DNA of 60,214 nucleotides, from the NCBI GenBank assembly GCA_002402465.1, contig DHFW01000038.1:1-60214 (forward strand), in the 5' to 3' direction. The translations under genes and the position numbers were made by a program. Positions 31,695 to 41,235 of the stretch are shown piece by piece; the stretch's first letter is position 1, and each line of letters opens with the position of its first letter. The notes under the pieces were generated by a model. The model saw only the letters and a program-made list of their open reading frames with translations, searched no databases and was not told where the DNA came from. The DNA comes from Bacteroidales bacterium UBA4814. GTDB lineage: Bacteria > Bacteroidota > Bacteroidia > Bacteroidales > UBA7960.

Positions 31695-32645
31695 ATGGGT
31701 CTGTTCGATATTTTTTCGAAAAACAAAAAAGAAAACCTCGATCAGGGGTTGAGCAAAACACGTGAATCGTTTTTTGGCAAACTGTCAAAAGCCGTTGCCG
31801 GAAAATCGACGGTGGATGCCGAGGTGCTCGACAATCTGGAAGAGATCTTGATCAGCTCCGATGTGGGTGTAAATACCACTATTCGAATTATTGAACGCAT
31901 TGAAGAAAGGGTGGCCCGCGACAAATACCTGGGCACTGATGAGTTAAACCGCATTCTTAAAGAAGAAGTGGTTGCCCTGCTGGCCCAAAACCCTGCCACC
32001 GATTTTGAAAATCTTTCAAGCGATAAACAACAGAGACCCTATATTATCATGGTGGTTGGTGTAAATGGGGTGGGAAAAACCACCACCATTGGCAAGCTTG
32101 CGCATAAATTCAAAAATGCCGGACAAAAAGTGGTGTTGGGAGCGTGTGATACCTTCAGGGCAGCGGCAGTGGATCAGTTAACCATATGGTCGAAACGTGT
32201 GGATGTGCCCATCGTTTCCCAGGGTATGGGCGCCGACCCGGCCAGCGTTGCATTCGAAACCATGCAGTATGCTTTGAAGAACAATATGGACGTGGCCATT
32301 ATCGATACTGCCGGCCGCTTGCACAACAAGGTGAACCTAATGAACGAACTTTCGAAAATAAAGCGGGTTATGCAAAAGGTGATACCCGAGGCACCCCACG
32401 AAATTTTGCTGATTCTTGACGGCTCCACTGGCCAGAATGCCTTTGAGCAGGCCAAACAGTTTACTGCTGCCACTGAAGTCAACGCCCTGGCCATCACCAA
32501 GCTCGATGGCACCGCCAAGGGTGGGGTAGTCATTGGCGTGAGCGATCAGTTTCAGGTACCTGTAAAATACATCGGAGTAGGTGAGAAGGTGGAAGACCTT
32601 CAGCTTTTCGACCGCGAAGCTTTCGTGGAATCTATCTTCCAGTAA
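31695..32645 (+). CDS. ftsY: Signal recognition particle receptor FtsY
   Basis: This 316-residue SRP GTPase docks ribosome-nascent chain-SRP complexes at the membrane. The N domain helices occupy about residues 10-100. The G domain shows GVNGVGKTTTIGKLA, the DTFRAAA insertion box, DTAGR, TKLD and GVGEK. The acidic A domain is nearly absent, as in other short FtsY proteins. rimO follows after 14 bases and is probably co-transcribed. Confidence 0.97.
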   Translation: MGLFDIFSKNKKENLDQGLSKTRESFFGKLSKAVAGKSTVDAEVLDNLEEILISSDVGVNTTIRIIERIEERVARDKYLGTDELNRILKEEVVALLAQNPATDFENLSSDKQQRPYIIMVVGVNGVGKTTTIGKLAHKFKNAGQKVVLGACDTFRAAAVDQLTIWSKRVDVPIVSQGMGADPASVAFETMQYALKNNMDVAIIDTAGRLHNKVNLMNELSKIKRVMQKVIPEAPHEILLILDGSTGQNAFEQAKQFTAATEVNALAITKLDGTAKGGVVIGVSDQFQVPVKYIGVGEKVEDLQLFDREAFVESIFQ

Positions 32646-32659
32646 AAATTTCCTTCCTT

Positions 32660-33949
32660 GTGAAAAAGAAATCATTGAATGTGATTACCCTGGGTTGCTC
32701 CAAAAACCTGGTGGATTCCGAACGCATACTTGGCCAGCTTCCTGCCGGGAAATTCAAACTCTCGCACGATGCCGATGGCCCGGCCGATATTGTCATTATC
32801 AACACCTGTGGCTTCATTAAGGATGCCAAGGAAGAAAGCATCGATACTATTCTGCAGTATGTGGAGGCAAAAAAGCAAGGCCTGGTAGAAGAGGTGATTG
32901 TTACGGGGTGCCTTTCTCAGCGTTACAAGGAGGAACTGCAGAAAGAGATTCCCGAAGCCGATGCCTGGTTTGGTGCCCGCGATCAGGAGGATTTGTTTGA
33001 GTACCTTTCTCAGAAGTATTCCCGCGAAAGCGGCAAAAGATACCTTACCACTCCTTCGCATTTTGCATACCTGAAGATTGCCGAAGGATGCGACCGTACC
33101 TGTTCTTTTTGCGCCATTCCTATGATCAGGGGCGCATTCCGCTCGCGCTCCATAGAAAGCTTGGTGGAGGAAGCCAGAGACCTGGCGGCGAAAGGTGTAA
33201 AAGAACTGCTGCTGGTGGCCCAAGACCTGAGTTACTATGGCTACGACTTTCAAAGGAAACCCCTGTTGGCAAACCTGCTCGAAGAACTGTCGAAAGTAGA
33301 GGGTGTTGAATGGATCAGGCTGCATTACGCCTATCCCAAAAATTTTCCGGAGAATGTGATTCCGATCATGGCCACTAGTCCGAAGGTTTGCCGATATCTC
33401 GACATTCCTGTACAGCATATCAGCGATCGTATCCTTAAGGCAATGCGTCGTGGGCACGATAAAAAAGACACCCTTCATTTGCTAGAGAAATTTCGTCGGC
33501 ATATCCCTGGGGTAGCGCTGCGAACTACCCTCATGGTGGGCTTTCCGGGAGAAACACCCGAAGAATTTGAGGAACTCCTCGATTTTGTGAAGCTGGCCCG
33601 CTTTGAGCGTCTGGGTGTGTTTACCTACTCTCCTGAAGAGGGTACCACGGCCTTTCCGCTTGGCGATCCCATTCCTGAAAAAGAAAAAGAGAGAAGGGCG
33701 GCCCAGCTAATGGAACTGCAGGCCGAAATTAGCGGCTCGCTAAACGAAGAAAAAATAGGAAAAACATTTAAGGTGCTGATCGACAGGGAAGAAGGAGAAT
33801 ATTTTATTGGCCGGACTGAGTTCGACTCGCCCGAGGTCGATAATGAAGTGCTTGTTGAAAAAGCGGCAGGCACAAAGGAAGGAAACTTTGTGAATGTAGC
33901 CATTACCTCTGCCACCGATTTTGAACTTTTTGGAAACATTGTAGTTTAA
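32660..33949 (+). CDS. rimO: Ribosomal protein S12 methylthiotransferase RimO
   Basis: This 429-residue radical SAM enzyme adds a methylthio group to the conserved Asp of ribosomal protein S12. The N-terminal UPF0004 domain has Cys residues in VITLGCSKNLVDSE, INTCGFI and VTGCLSQRY that bind the auxiliary cluster. The radical SAM motif is CDRTCSFC in LKIAEGCDRTCSFCAIPMIR. The C-terminal TRAM domain ends in TSATDFELFGNIV. The start is GTG 32660. The gene lies between ftsY and the menaquinone genes; menI starts 21 bases later. Confidence 0.97.
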   Translation: MKKKSLNVITLGCSKNLVDSERILGQLPAGKFKLSHDADGPADIVIINTCGFIKDAKEESIDTILQYVEAKKQGLVEEVIVTGCLSQRYKEELQKEIPEADAWFGARDQEDLFEYLSQKYSRESGKRYLTTPSHFAYLKIAEGCDRTCSFCAIPMIRGAFRSRSIESLVEEARDLAAKGVKELLLVAQDLSYYGYDFQRKPLLANLLEELSKVEGVEWIRLHYAYPKNFPENVIPIMATSPKVCRYLDIPVQHISDRILKAMRRGHDKKDTLHLLEKFRRHIPGVALRTTLMVGFPGETPEEFEELLDFVKLARFERLGVFTYSPEEGTTAFPLGDPIPEKEKERRAAQLMELQAEISGSLNEEKIGKTFKVLIDREEGEYFIGRTEFDSPEVDNEVLVEKAAGTKEGNFVNVAITSATDFELFGNIVV

Positions 33950-33970
33950 ATAACTGAAATATAGTTTGAT

Positions 33971-34396
33971 ATGCTTAAAACCAATGCAACCCTTGACGAA
34001 ATTAATGCCTTGAATCGCGACACGCTTATGGGGCATCTGGGCATGGAATACCTTGAAGTGCGCGAAGGCTATGTGTATGCACGCATGCCGGTCGATCACC
34101 GCACCTTGCAGCCGGCAGGCATTCTGCACGGAGGAAGCAGCCTGGCCCTGGCCGAAACCATTGGTGGACTGGGCTCGGTTTTGCTGGTTGATACTTCCCG
34201 TTTCGACGTGCGCGGCTCGCACATTAGCGCAAACCACCTCAGGGCCGGTACCGGCGACTGGGTGTATGGGAAAGCCACCCTCATTCACCGTGGCAAAAAC
34301 ACCCACCTGTGGAACATTGATATTTTTGACCAACAGGATCAACTGGTTTCGAGCTGCAGGCTGACTAACTTTATTATTGCCCGAAACCCCGCCTAA
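33971..34396 (+). CDS. menI: Hotdog-fold thioesterase, probably DHNA-CoA hydrolase
   Basis: This 141-residue PaaI/YdiI-type hotdog protein has the central motif LQPAGILHGGSSLALAETIG (His-Gly-Gly and the catalytic Glu) and SHISANHLRA. These enzymes hydrolyse aryl- or acyl-CoA thioesters. Its place as the first gene of the men cluster, 14 bases before menF, makes 1,4-dihydroxy-2-naphthoyl-CoA the likely substrate. That assignment is contextual. Confidence 0.88.
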   Translation: MLKTNATLDEINALNRDTLMGHLGMEYLEVREGYVYARMPVDHRTLQPAGILHGGSSLALAETIGGLGSVLLVDTSRFDVRGSHISANHLRAGTGDWVYGKATLIHRGKNTHLWNIDIFDQQDQLVSSCRLTNFIIARNPA

Positions 34397-34410
34397 AAAA
34401 AGGCTACAAA

Positions 34411-35505
34411 ATGGAGCTGCCCGCATTTATTCAACAATTGCTGGACAATAACCAGTTGTTTGTGTGCTATCGTCTTCCGGAAAGCGATGAGCCTGTTTGT
34501 ATGACTGGCGGGGAATTTTCGGTCTTAAAAAACCTGCCAGATGCTGGGAATGAAGAAGGTTTTGTGCTGGCTCCGTTTTACACTTCCGTGGAAAAACCGG
34601 TCTTGTTTTACCACGGTGGCAAGGTGAACCGCGGCTGGAAAATTCCTCTTGGGAAAGGAAAAGTATCCGGGCGCTTTTTGGAAGAAAAGCCGGCCATTGA
34701 TTTGATGCAAAGTATAGATTATCAGCAATATGCGGCGCAGGCTAACCATTTGATTAAGACCATGCGTTCTGGTCTGATTCAAAAGGCAGTGCTCTCAAGA
34801 ATCATTACCCAGCCTTTGCCCCGGGCCTTTAACGAGGGTTCGTTTTTTAAACTCCTTTGCCACACTTATCCTTCTGCATTTGTTTATTTGCTAAACGACG
34901 GCAAAGGACAAACCTGGGCAGGGGCCACTCCCGAGATACTTCTTTCGGCCAACCAAGGCGAAGCCATCACTATGTCGCTGGCAGGCACACTGCCGGCAAA
35001 AAAAGGTGGAACCAGCGATTTTGAATGGCAAAGCAAGGAAAAAGAGGAGCAAAACCTGGTAACGCATTATATTCGGGAAAAACTCATTACCAGCGGAATA
35101 ACAGATTTTGTTGAAGCGCCACTTGAAACAAAGCATGCCGGGCCGGTGGTGCATTTGTTAAAACAGTTTTCTTTTAAAATGCCTGGCTCACTTTCTGCGC
35201 TTGAACTGGCAAAAAACCTGCATCCTACTCCAGCGGTGTGCGGATTGCCCGCCGATCTGGCCCTGAAAGAAATACTTTCGACAGAGGATCACCAAAGAGG
35301 ATACTATGCCGGATTTCTTGGACCGGTATCGAACTCCCAAACAGCACAATTGTTTGTGAATTTAAGGTGTATGCAAATTGTTGAGAAAAATGCCGTTATT
35401 TTTGTGGGAGGCGGATTACTGGCCGAATCGGAAGTGGAACGCGAATGGCAGGAAACCGAAACCAAGGCCGAAACCTTGCTTTCAGTAATCAGAAAACTTA
35501 ACTGA
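34411..35505 (+). CDS. menF: Isochorismate synthase MenF
   Basis: This 364-residue chorismate-binding enzyme converts chorismate to isochorismate at the menaquinone entry. The C-terminal catalytic domain shows AVLSRIITQPL (catalytic Lys in QKAVLSR), WAGATPEIL, SLAGTLPAKKG, the LHPTPAVCGLPAD loop, and the magnesium ligand region YAGFLGPV with GGGLLAESE-VE-EW-ET at the end. It is followed by menD after seven bases. Confidence 0.95.
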   Translation: MELPAFIQQLLDNNQLFVCYRLPESDEPVCMTGGEFSVLKNLPDAGNEEGFVLAPFYTSVEKPVLFYHGGKVNRGWKIPLGKGKVSGRFLEEKPAIDLMQSIDYQQYAAQANHLIKTMRSGLIQKAVLSRIITQPLPRAFNEGSFFKLLCHTYPSAFVYLLNDGKGQTWAGATPEILLSANQGEAITMSLAGTLPAKKGGTSDFEWQSKEKEEQNLVTHYIREKLITSGITDFVEAPLETKHAGPVVHLLKQFSFKMPGSLSALELAKNLHPTPAVCGLPADLALKEILSTEDHQRGYYAGFLGPVSNSQTAQLFVNLRCMQIVEKNAVIFVGGGLLAESEVEREWQETETKAETLLSVIRKLN

Positions 35506-35512
35506 GAAAGCT

Positions 35513-37195
35513 ATGCTGCACGACAGAATGGGACTGGAATACCTTGCAGATTTAATGTTTCAGCGGAGTATCAGGCATTTGATTATTTCGCCAGGCTCGC
35601 GCAATGCACCGATTATTGATGCCTTTTGCAAACGACGGAACTTTGATTGCAAGGCCATCGTTGATGAGCGCAGTGCGGCATTTTTCGCCCTGGGCATGGC
35701 CCAGCAGCTGCAGCAACCTGTGGCCATTGCTTGTACCTCGGGTACTGCCGTGCTCAATTTTGCCCCAGCCATTGCCGAAGCCTATTACCAGCGCATTCCC
35801 TTGCTGGTGTTAACGGCCGATCGCCCCGTGGAGTTCATCGATCAGGGCGACGGACAAACCATCAGGCAGCAAAACGTATTTGCCAACTACATTCGGAAAA
35901 GCATTCAGTTGCCCCAGACCATCAAAAACTATGATGACCTGTGGTATGCAAACCGCTTGGTTTCTGAAGCCCTCAATGCATGCAGTTACCCCGTGCCCGG
36001 ACCAGTACACATCAATCTTCCGTTTTCCGAGCCGCTTTATGGCGTTAAAATTCCAGAGACACCTGCGCCCAAAGATTTCCAAATTTCCGATACCACGGCT
36101 TCGCTTTCTGCCAAAGCATTAGAAACGCTTGAAAGGGAATGGCACGGTGCTGAATGCAAGCTGCTGATAGCAGGACAGATGCCTCCCAATAAGAACTTAG
36201 AAGATCAACTCAGGAGGATGGCTGATGACCTTTCTGTTACAATACTTACCGAAGCTACTTCCAATCTGAACGGCCCTGAATTTATTGCATGTATTGACCG
36301 TTGCCTGGCTGCCATGCCCAGTGATGACAATGCCTTGAAGCCCGACTTGCTGATTACTTTCGGAGGCGCTGTGGTGTCGAAACGGATCAAAGGCTGGCTG
36401 AGGAAAGTACCGGTGAAACACCACTGGCATATCGACCCGGTGGACATCGATATGGATACCTATAAGCATTTAACACGCTGCATTCCCATGGCTGCAGAAG
36501 AGTTTTTCAGTCAATTCAGGCCGCCTGTCATACATTCAAATATTTTCTATTCAGCCCGGTGGAGAAGTCTTTTGGCGCGTACCCGGCAGGCGCACCACGA
36601 TTTTATTGCAGAAAGTCCGTACACTGACCTGAAAATTTTTGAAAGCATTGTAAAAAATATTCCTGCAGGATATCATGTGCAACTGGCCAACAGCACGCCG
36701 GTGCGCTATGCCCAACTTTTCGAATACCCACATGCCTTCCGCTTTGACTCCAATCGCGGAGTGAGCGGCATTGACGGCAGCATTTCTACGGCTGCCGGCG
36801 CTGCATTCGCCTCAGGAAAACCCACTCTGATGATCACGGGCGACCTGGGCTTCTTTTACGACTCAAATGCGTTGTGGAACAAACATTTGCCAAAAAACCT
36901 GAAGATCATTATGATCAACAATGGGGGCGGAGGCATTTTCCGATATATTGATGGTCCCGATCAAACGGGTGAGTTGGAGGAGTTTTTCGAAGCCAGCCAC
37001 GATACTTCGGCAGTACATATTGCCAGGGCTTTCGGACTTAACTATTTCCTGGCTGTTGACTTGGCGAGCCTGCGAACCCAGCTCAGTGCTTTTTTCCGCG
37101 AAAGCGAAAAGACAAGCTTGCTTGAAATAAAAAGCCCTGCTATCGAGAGCGCTGCCACCTTGCGCGCTTACTTCAAAAACCTGGCAGGGAAGTAA
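35513..37195 (+). CDS. menD: SEPHCHC synthase MenD
   Basis: This 560-residue thiamine-diphosphate enzyme joins 2-oxoglutarate and isochorismate. N-terminal pyrimidine-binding domain: HLIISPGSRNAPI, VDERSAAFFALG with the catalytic Glu, and CTSGTAVLNFAPAIAEAYY. The C-terminal ThDP-binding domain has RGVSGIDGSISTAAGAAF and GDLGFFYDSN, followed by MINNGGGGIFRYI. Length is normal. A 111-base gap with its own promoter separates it from menB. Confidence 0.96.
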   Translation: MLHDRMGLEYLADLMFQRSIRHLIISPGSRNAPIIDAFCKRRNFDCKAIVDERSAAFFALGMAQQLQQPVAIACTSGTAVLNFAPAIAEAYYQRIPLLVLTADRPVEFIDQGDGQTIRQQNVFANYIRKSIQLPQTIKNYDDLWYANRLVSEALNACSYPVPGPVHINLPFSEPLYGVKIPETPAPKDFQISDTTASLSAKALETLEREWHGAECKLLIAGQMPPNKNLEDQLRRMADDLSVTILTEATSNLNGPEFIACIDRCLAAMPSDDNALKPDLLITFGGAVVSKRIKGWLRKVPVKHHWHIDPVDIDMDTYKHLTRCIPMAAEEFFSQFRPPVIHSNIFYSARWRSLLARTRQAHHDFIAESPYTDLKIFESIVKNIPAGYHVQLANSTPVRYAQLFEYPHAFRFDSNRGVSGIDGSISTAAGAAFASGKPTLMITGDLGFFYDSNALWNKHLPKNLKIIMINNGGGGIFRYIDGPDQTGELEEFFEASHDTSAVHIARAFGLNYFLAVDLASLRTQLSAFFRESEKTSLLEIKSPAIESAATLRAYFKNLAGK

Positions 37196-37280
37196 GTGGT
37201 TGTCCGGAATTATTGATATTCTCTGCTTTTTTCCTTGTTTTATTTTTACTTTTGGAAAACAAAAGGTGCTTTCCAGCATT

Positions 37281-37288
37281 TATCTTTG
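37281..37288 (+). promoter_or_regulatory. Putative internal promoter before menB
   Basis: TATCTTTG lies 18 bases before the menB ATG, in the only sizable gap of the men cluster. A TTTG at 37251-37254 is 26 bases upstream, a long spacer. The men genes may form two transcripts. Confidence 0.5.
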
Positions 37289-37306
37289 TAAAAAATCAGT
37301 GAAATA

Positions 37307-38131
37307 ATGGAATCAAAACGTAACTGGACCACACTCAAGACATACAAAGACATTCGATTTGAGTTGTTTGACCATATTGCAAAGATCACCATCAACCGGC
37401 CAGAGGTGCACAATGCTTTCAGGCCCACCACTACTTTTGAAATGGCCGATGCGCTCGACATTTGCCGCGAACGCCAGGATATTTACACCATTATCCTTAC
37501 GGGCGAGGGCGATAAAGCCTTTTGCAGCGGGGGCGACCAGCAGGTGAAGGGCGCCGGTGGCTATATCGATGAGGAGGGTATCCCGCGCCTGAATGTACTT
37601 GATGTGCAGCGCCGCATCCGTTCCATGCCCAAACCCGTTGTGGCCATGGTAAACGGCTGGGCTGTAGGCGGCGGGCACGTACTGCACGTGATTTGCGACC
37701 TTACAGTGGCTTCGGAAAATGCTCGTTTCGGGCAGGTAGGCCCCAAGGTGGGCAGTTTCGATGCTGGCCTTGGAAGCAGCTACCTCGCAGCGATAGTGGG
37801 ACAGAAGAAAGCCCGGGAGATTTGGTTCCTGAACCAGTTCTATTCGGCAAAAGAAGCCCTGGATATGGGCTTGGTGAACAAGGTAGTGCCCATTGAGCAT
37901 CTTGAGGATACCACCGTGGAATGGTGCCAGATTATGCACCAGCGCAGCCCCATGGCTCTGCGAATGATTAAGCTGGGGCTGAATGCTGAGCTTGATGGAC
38001 AGGTTGGCCTGCAAGAGTTTGCCGGCAATGCCACATTGCTGTATTACCTAACCGAAGAAGCCCAGGAAGGAAAGCATGCTTTCCTGGAAAAGAGAGACCC
38101 TGATTTTCATAAATATCCAAAATTCCCTTAA
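37307..38131 (+). CDS. menB: 1,4-dihydroxy-2-naphthoyl-CoA synthase MenB
   Basis: This 274-residue crotonase-fold enzyme performs the ring-closing Dieckmann reaction on OSB-CoA. Motifs: KITINRPEVHNAFRP, CSGGDQQVKG, the oxyanion and active-site loop AVGGGHVLHVICDLTVAS, GQVGPKVGSFDAG (Asp involved in catalysis) and the C-terminal FLEKRDPDFHKYPKFP. menA follows six bases later. Confidence 0.97.
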   Translation: MESKRNWTTLKTYKDIRFELFDHIAKITINRPEVHNAFRPTTTFEMADALDICRERQDIYTIILTGEGDKAFCSGGDQQVKGAGGYIDEEGIPRLNVLDVQRRIRSMPKPVVAMVNGWAVGGGHVLHVICDLTVASENARFGQVGPKVGSFDAGLGSSYLAAIVGQKKAREIWFLNQFYSAKEALDMGLVNKVVPIEHLEDTTVEWCQIMHQRSPMALRMIKLGLNAELDGQVGLQEFAGNATLLYYLTEEAQEGKHAFLEKRDPDFHKYPKFP

Positions 38132-38137
38132 GCCGCT

Positions 38138-39037
38138 ATGGCCAGTTTCAAATCGTGGATTAAAGCAGCGCGATTGCGCACTCTGCCGCTTGCCTTGGCC
38201 AGCGTAGCTATGGGGGGGCTGGTGGCCGCCACCCATCCGAACTTCAATTTGAAAGCGGTGGTCATGACGGCCATCACCGCCCTGTTCCTGCAAATTATTT
38301 CAAACCTGGCCAACGACCTGGGTGATTCGCACAAAGGCGTTGACAATGAAAAACGGGTGGGGCCCAGGCGCACAGTGCAATCGGGCGAGATTAGCTCCGC
38401 TTCTATGAAAAAGGCAATTGTGGTTGTTTCTTTGCTGGCATTGGTCAGTGGGCTGCTGCTGATTTTCTGGGCAGCCAGCCTTACGGTAAAAACTTCGGCC
38501 ATTTTTGTTGTGTTGGGGCTTGGCGCCATTGTGTCGGCAATCAAATATACCGTAGGAAAGAATCCTTATGGTTATGTGGGCCTGGGCGACCTATTTGTTT
38601 TCCTTTTCTTCGGACTGCTAGGGGTGGCAGGCACATGGTTTCTGGCCACCAGGAGCTGGGATTGGCTGATTATTCTCCCTTCGGCCGCAATGGGCTTGTT
38701 TAGTGTCGGGGTGCTGAACCTGAACAATATGCGCGACCTTGAAAACGACCGCCGAAATGGGAAAAACACCCTGGCCGTAAAACTGGGGCTGCAAAAAGCT
38801 TTTGTGTACCATTGCCTGCTGGTGTTGCTGCCTTTTGTGCTGCTCAGTATTTTTGCCCTGATCATAAAGGCTGATGCAAGGGTTTTCCTGTTTGTGATTA
38901 CACTTCCGCTGTTTCTGGTTGATCTGGTAAGGATAAAGAACAGTTTCGGCGGTTCTTCGCTCGATCCGTTTTTACGCAAACTTTCCCTGAAAACCCTTCT
39001 TCTTACCATTGTTTTTGGTATATTAATTAATTTCTGA
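38138..39037 (+). CDS. menA: 1,4-dihydroxy-2-naphthoate polyprenyltransferase MenA
   Basis: This 299-residue UbiA-family membrane prenyltransferase has eight to nine hydrophobic segments. The first Asp-rich motif is NLANDLGDSHKGVDNEKRVGPRRTV and the second is NNMRDLENDRRNGKNTLAVKLG. It attaches the isoprenoid tail to DHNA and is embedded in the inner membrane. menC starts one base after its stop, so translation is likely coupled. Confidence 0.95.
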   Translation: MASFKSWIKAARLRTLPLALASVAMGGLVAATHPNFNLKAVVMTAITALFLQIISNLANDLGDSHKGVDNEKRVGPRRTVQSGEISSASMKKAIVVVSLLALVSGLLLIFWAASLTVKTSAIFVVLGLGAIVSAIKYTVGKNPYGYVGLGDLFVFLFFGLLGVAGTWFLATRSWDWLIILPSAAMGLFSVGVLNLNNMRDLENDRRNGKNTLAVKLGLQKAFVYHCLLVLLPFVLLSIFALIIKADARVFLFVITLPLFLVDLVRIKNSFGGSSLDPFLRKLSLKTLLLTIVFGILINF

Positions 39038-39038
39038 C

Positions 39039-40097
39039 ATGCTCCGGGCGTCGTACATTCCTTATAGGCTTGTTTTCAGGCGCCCTGCCGGCACTTCAAG
39101 AGGTGTGCTGCACACCAAGGAGTCCTGGTTCATTATCGTGCAGAAGCAGTCCGATTTGAGCGTCAGCGGTATTGGCGAATGCAGCCTGATACCCGGACTT
39201 AGCCCCGATGATCGTGAAAGGTTTGAACCGGAACTGCAACATCTTTGCGAAAATATAAACGACTATGAAAACTGGATTGAAATGCGCGGAGCACTTTTTC
39301 CTTCCATTCGATTTGGTCTGGAAACGGCCCTTGAAGACCTTTCTTACGGCGGAACGCGGATTTTCGGGCAGAATGAGTTTTCAGCCGGCCTCAAAGGAAT
39401 ACCAATCAACGGACTGATTTGGATGGGCGAGCCGGATTTCATGAAACGGCAGATCCGTGAAAAACTGGAATCAGGCTTTGACTGCATTAAGATCAAGATC
39501 GGGGCTATCGACTTTGAAAAGGAGCTGGAGTTGTTGCGGTGGATCCGCAATGAATATGGCCCTGAATCCATTGAAATCAGGGTGGATGCCAACGGGGCTT
39601 TTTCACCCGAAGAGGCCCTTGATAAACTAAAACGCCTATCTACCATTGGACTGCATTCCATTGAGCAACCTATTATGCCGGGCCAGGCCGAAATCATGGC
39701 CGGCCTATGCGAGAAGAGTCCGGTTCCCATTGCTCTCGACGAAGAACTGATTGGGATTAATGACCCGGTAAGCCGCCGCAAGCTCTTGAATACCATTAAC
39801 CCACCATATGTTATTTTTAAGCCCAGCTTGCTGGGAGGGCTCAGTGCAACAGCCTCATGGGCCATGCTGGCCGATACCTTGGGTATTAATTGGTGGGTCA
39901 CATCGGCCCTGGAATCGAACATAGGTCTGAACGCCATAGCCCAATGGACTTACCTGAATGCCGGAACCATGCACCAGGGACTGGGAACAGGGCAACTATA
40001 TACAAACAATATCCCTTCTCCCTTGGTCATTGAACGGGGACAGCTTTTTTACAGACCCGAACTCGGCTGGGATTTAAATGCACTGCAAAATGCCTGA
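39039..40097 (+). CDS. menC: o-Succinylbenzoate synthase MenC
   Basis: This 352-residue enolase-superfamily enzyme dehydrates SHCHC to o-succinylbenzoate. The catalytic Lys pair is in DCIKIKIG. The metal ligands are in RVDANGAF, SIEQPI and ALDEELIG, and the second catalytic Lys is in VIFKPSLLGG. The stop overlaps the start of menE. Confidence 0.93.
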   Translation: MLRASYIPYRLVFRRPAGTSRGVLHTKESWFIIVQKQSDLSVSGIGECSLIPGLSPDDRERFEPELQHLCENINDYENWIEMRGALFPSIRFGLETALEDLSYGGTRIFGQNEFSAGLKGIPINGLIWMGEPDFMKRQIREKLESGFDCIKIKIGAIDFEKELELLRWIRNEYGPESIEIRVDANGAFSPEEALDKLKRLSTIGLHSIEQPIMPGQAEIMAGLCEKSPVPIALDEELIGINDPVSRRKLLNTINPPYVIFKPSLLGGLSATASWAMLADTLGINWWVTSALESNIGLNAIAQWTYLNAGTMHQGLGTGQLYTNNIPSPLVIERGQLFYRPELGWDLNALQNA

Positions 40098-41160
40098 ATC
40101 CATTCCGAAAACGCTTATGCTAAATGGGGTGCAGTATGAAGAAAGCGCGCTCAGGGAACTGATTGTTGGTAAGGAAGGAATCAGTGACCCACTAAAAGAA
40201 AAACTGTTTTCATTTTTGCAGGAATGGTTGGATAACGATGTGCATATTACGTTGAAAACCAGTGGTACCACTGGTCCGCCCAAGATCATGCGCATTGATA
40301 AGCAGCGAATGATAATCAGCGCCAGGATGACTGGGCAGTTTTTTGGCCTGAAGCCAGGAATGAAAGCCTTGCTTTGCCTTTCTCCCGAGTTCATTGCCGG
40401 AAAAATGATGGTGGTCAGGGCCATGGAACTTAATCTGGATTTGATTACTACCAGCCTGGAGGCCAATCCGTTGAAAGACCTTAACCAAATGGTTGACTTC
40501 GCGGCCATGGTGCCTTTGCAGGTGGCACATACACTTAGACAACAACCCGAAAAATTTGAGCTGGTCAAAACCCTGATCATTGGCGGAGCAGCCCTCCCAA
40601 TTGGCATTGAAGATGATCTTCAAAATGTGCCAACTGCATGCTGGCATACCTATGCCATGACAGAAACCCTGAGCCATGTGGCGCTCCGGGCAATAAACGG
40701 CCCACAAAAGAGCGAATGGTTTACTCCTATGCAAGGCGTTGAATTTAGTCTTGATGACCGCGGTTGTTTGATCGTTAACGTCCAGGCCGTGGCCGAATTC
40801 CCAGTGGTAACCAACGACCTGGTCGAAATGAAAGGGCAGCAGTTTAGGGTGCTTGGCCGCATTGATGATGTGATTATCAGTGCCGGGCACAAACTGCACC
40901 CTGCCATCATTGAACAGAAGTTAAGCAAGCTGATAAACACACCTTTCTTCCTTGCCAGTGAAGACCACCCGGAAGCCGGGCAGATACTTGTTTTGTATTT
41001 GGAAGGAAAGTTTAGTAATCATGAAATCAATGAATTAAGTAATCATATTAAAGCCTTACTTGAGCCTAAAGAAATCCCGAGGAAGGTGGTGGCAATTCCA
41101 GAATTTAAATACCTGAAAAGTGGAAAAATTGATCGGAAAACCAGCGCTGGGAAGAAATAA
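40090..41160 (+). CDS. menE: o-Succinylbenzoate-CoA ligase MenE (short form)
   Basis: This 356-residue AMP-forming ligase is read from the ATG at 40090; an in-frame ATG at 40078 would add four residues. The phosphate-binding motif is LKTSGTTGPPKIM, then TYAMTETLSHVA (A5) and GRIDDVIISAGHKLHP (A8 hinge). The conserved Lys near the end is in YLKSGKIDRK. It is shorter than the E. coli enzyme because the N-terminal part is reduced, the usual state in Bacteroidota. It overlaps menC by eight bases. Confidence 0.93.
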   Translation: MPESIPKTLMLNGVQYEESALRELIVGKEGISDPLKEKLFSFLQEWLDNDVHITLKTSGTTGPPKIMRIDKQRMIISARMTGQFFGLKPGMKALLCLSPEFIAGKMMVVRAMELNLDLITTSLEANPLKDLNQMVDFAAMVPLQVAHTLRQQPEKFELVKTLIIGGAALPIGIEDDLQNVPTACWHTYAMTETLSHVALRAINGPQKSEWFTPMQGVEFSLDDRGCLIVNVQAVAEFPVVTNDLVEMKGQQFRVLGRIDDVIISAGHKLHPAIIEQKLSKLINTPFFLASEDHPEAGQILVLYLEGKFSNHEINELSNHIKALLEPKEIPRKVVAIPEFKYLKSGKIDRKTSAGKK

Positions 41161-41161
41161 T

Positions 41162-41235
41162 GGATGAAGATTTTCGATTCCATCTTTTCGATTCCTCTCA
41201 CTTTCTCATTTTCTTACCTTCCATTTTCTCATTTT
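41162..41235 (-). repeat. Purine-rich octamer array, locus 3 (sense to the phosphodiesterase gene)
   Basis: On the minus strand the bases directly after the stop of the YfcE-like gene run GAGAAAAT, GGAAGGTA, AGAAAATG, AGAAAGTG and similar 8-bp units, then AAAAGATGGAATCGAAAATC. It fills the whole gap between menE and the phosphodiesterase gene. Confidence 0.65.
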
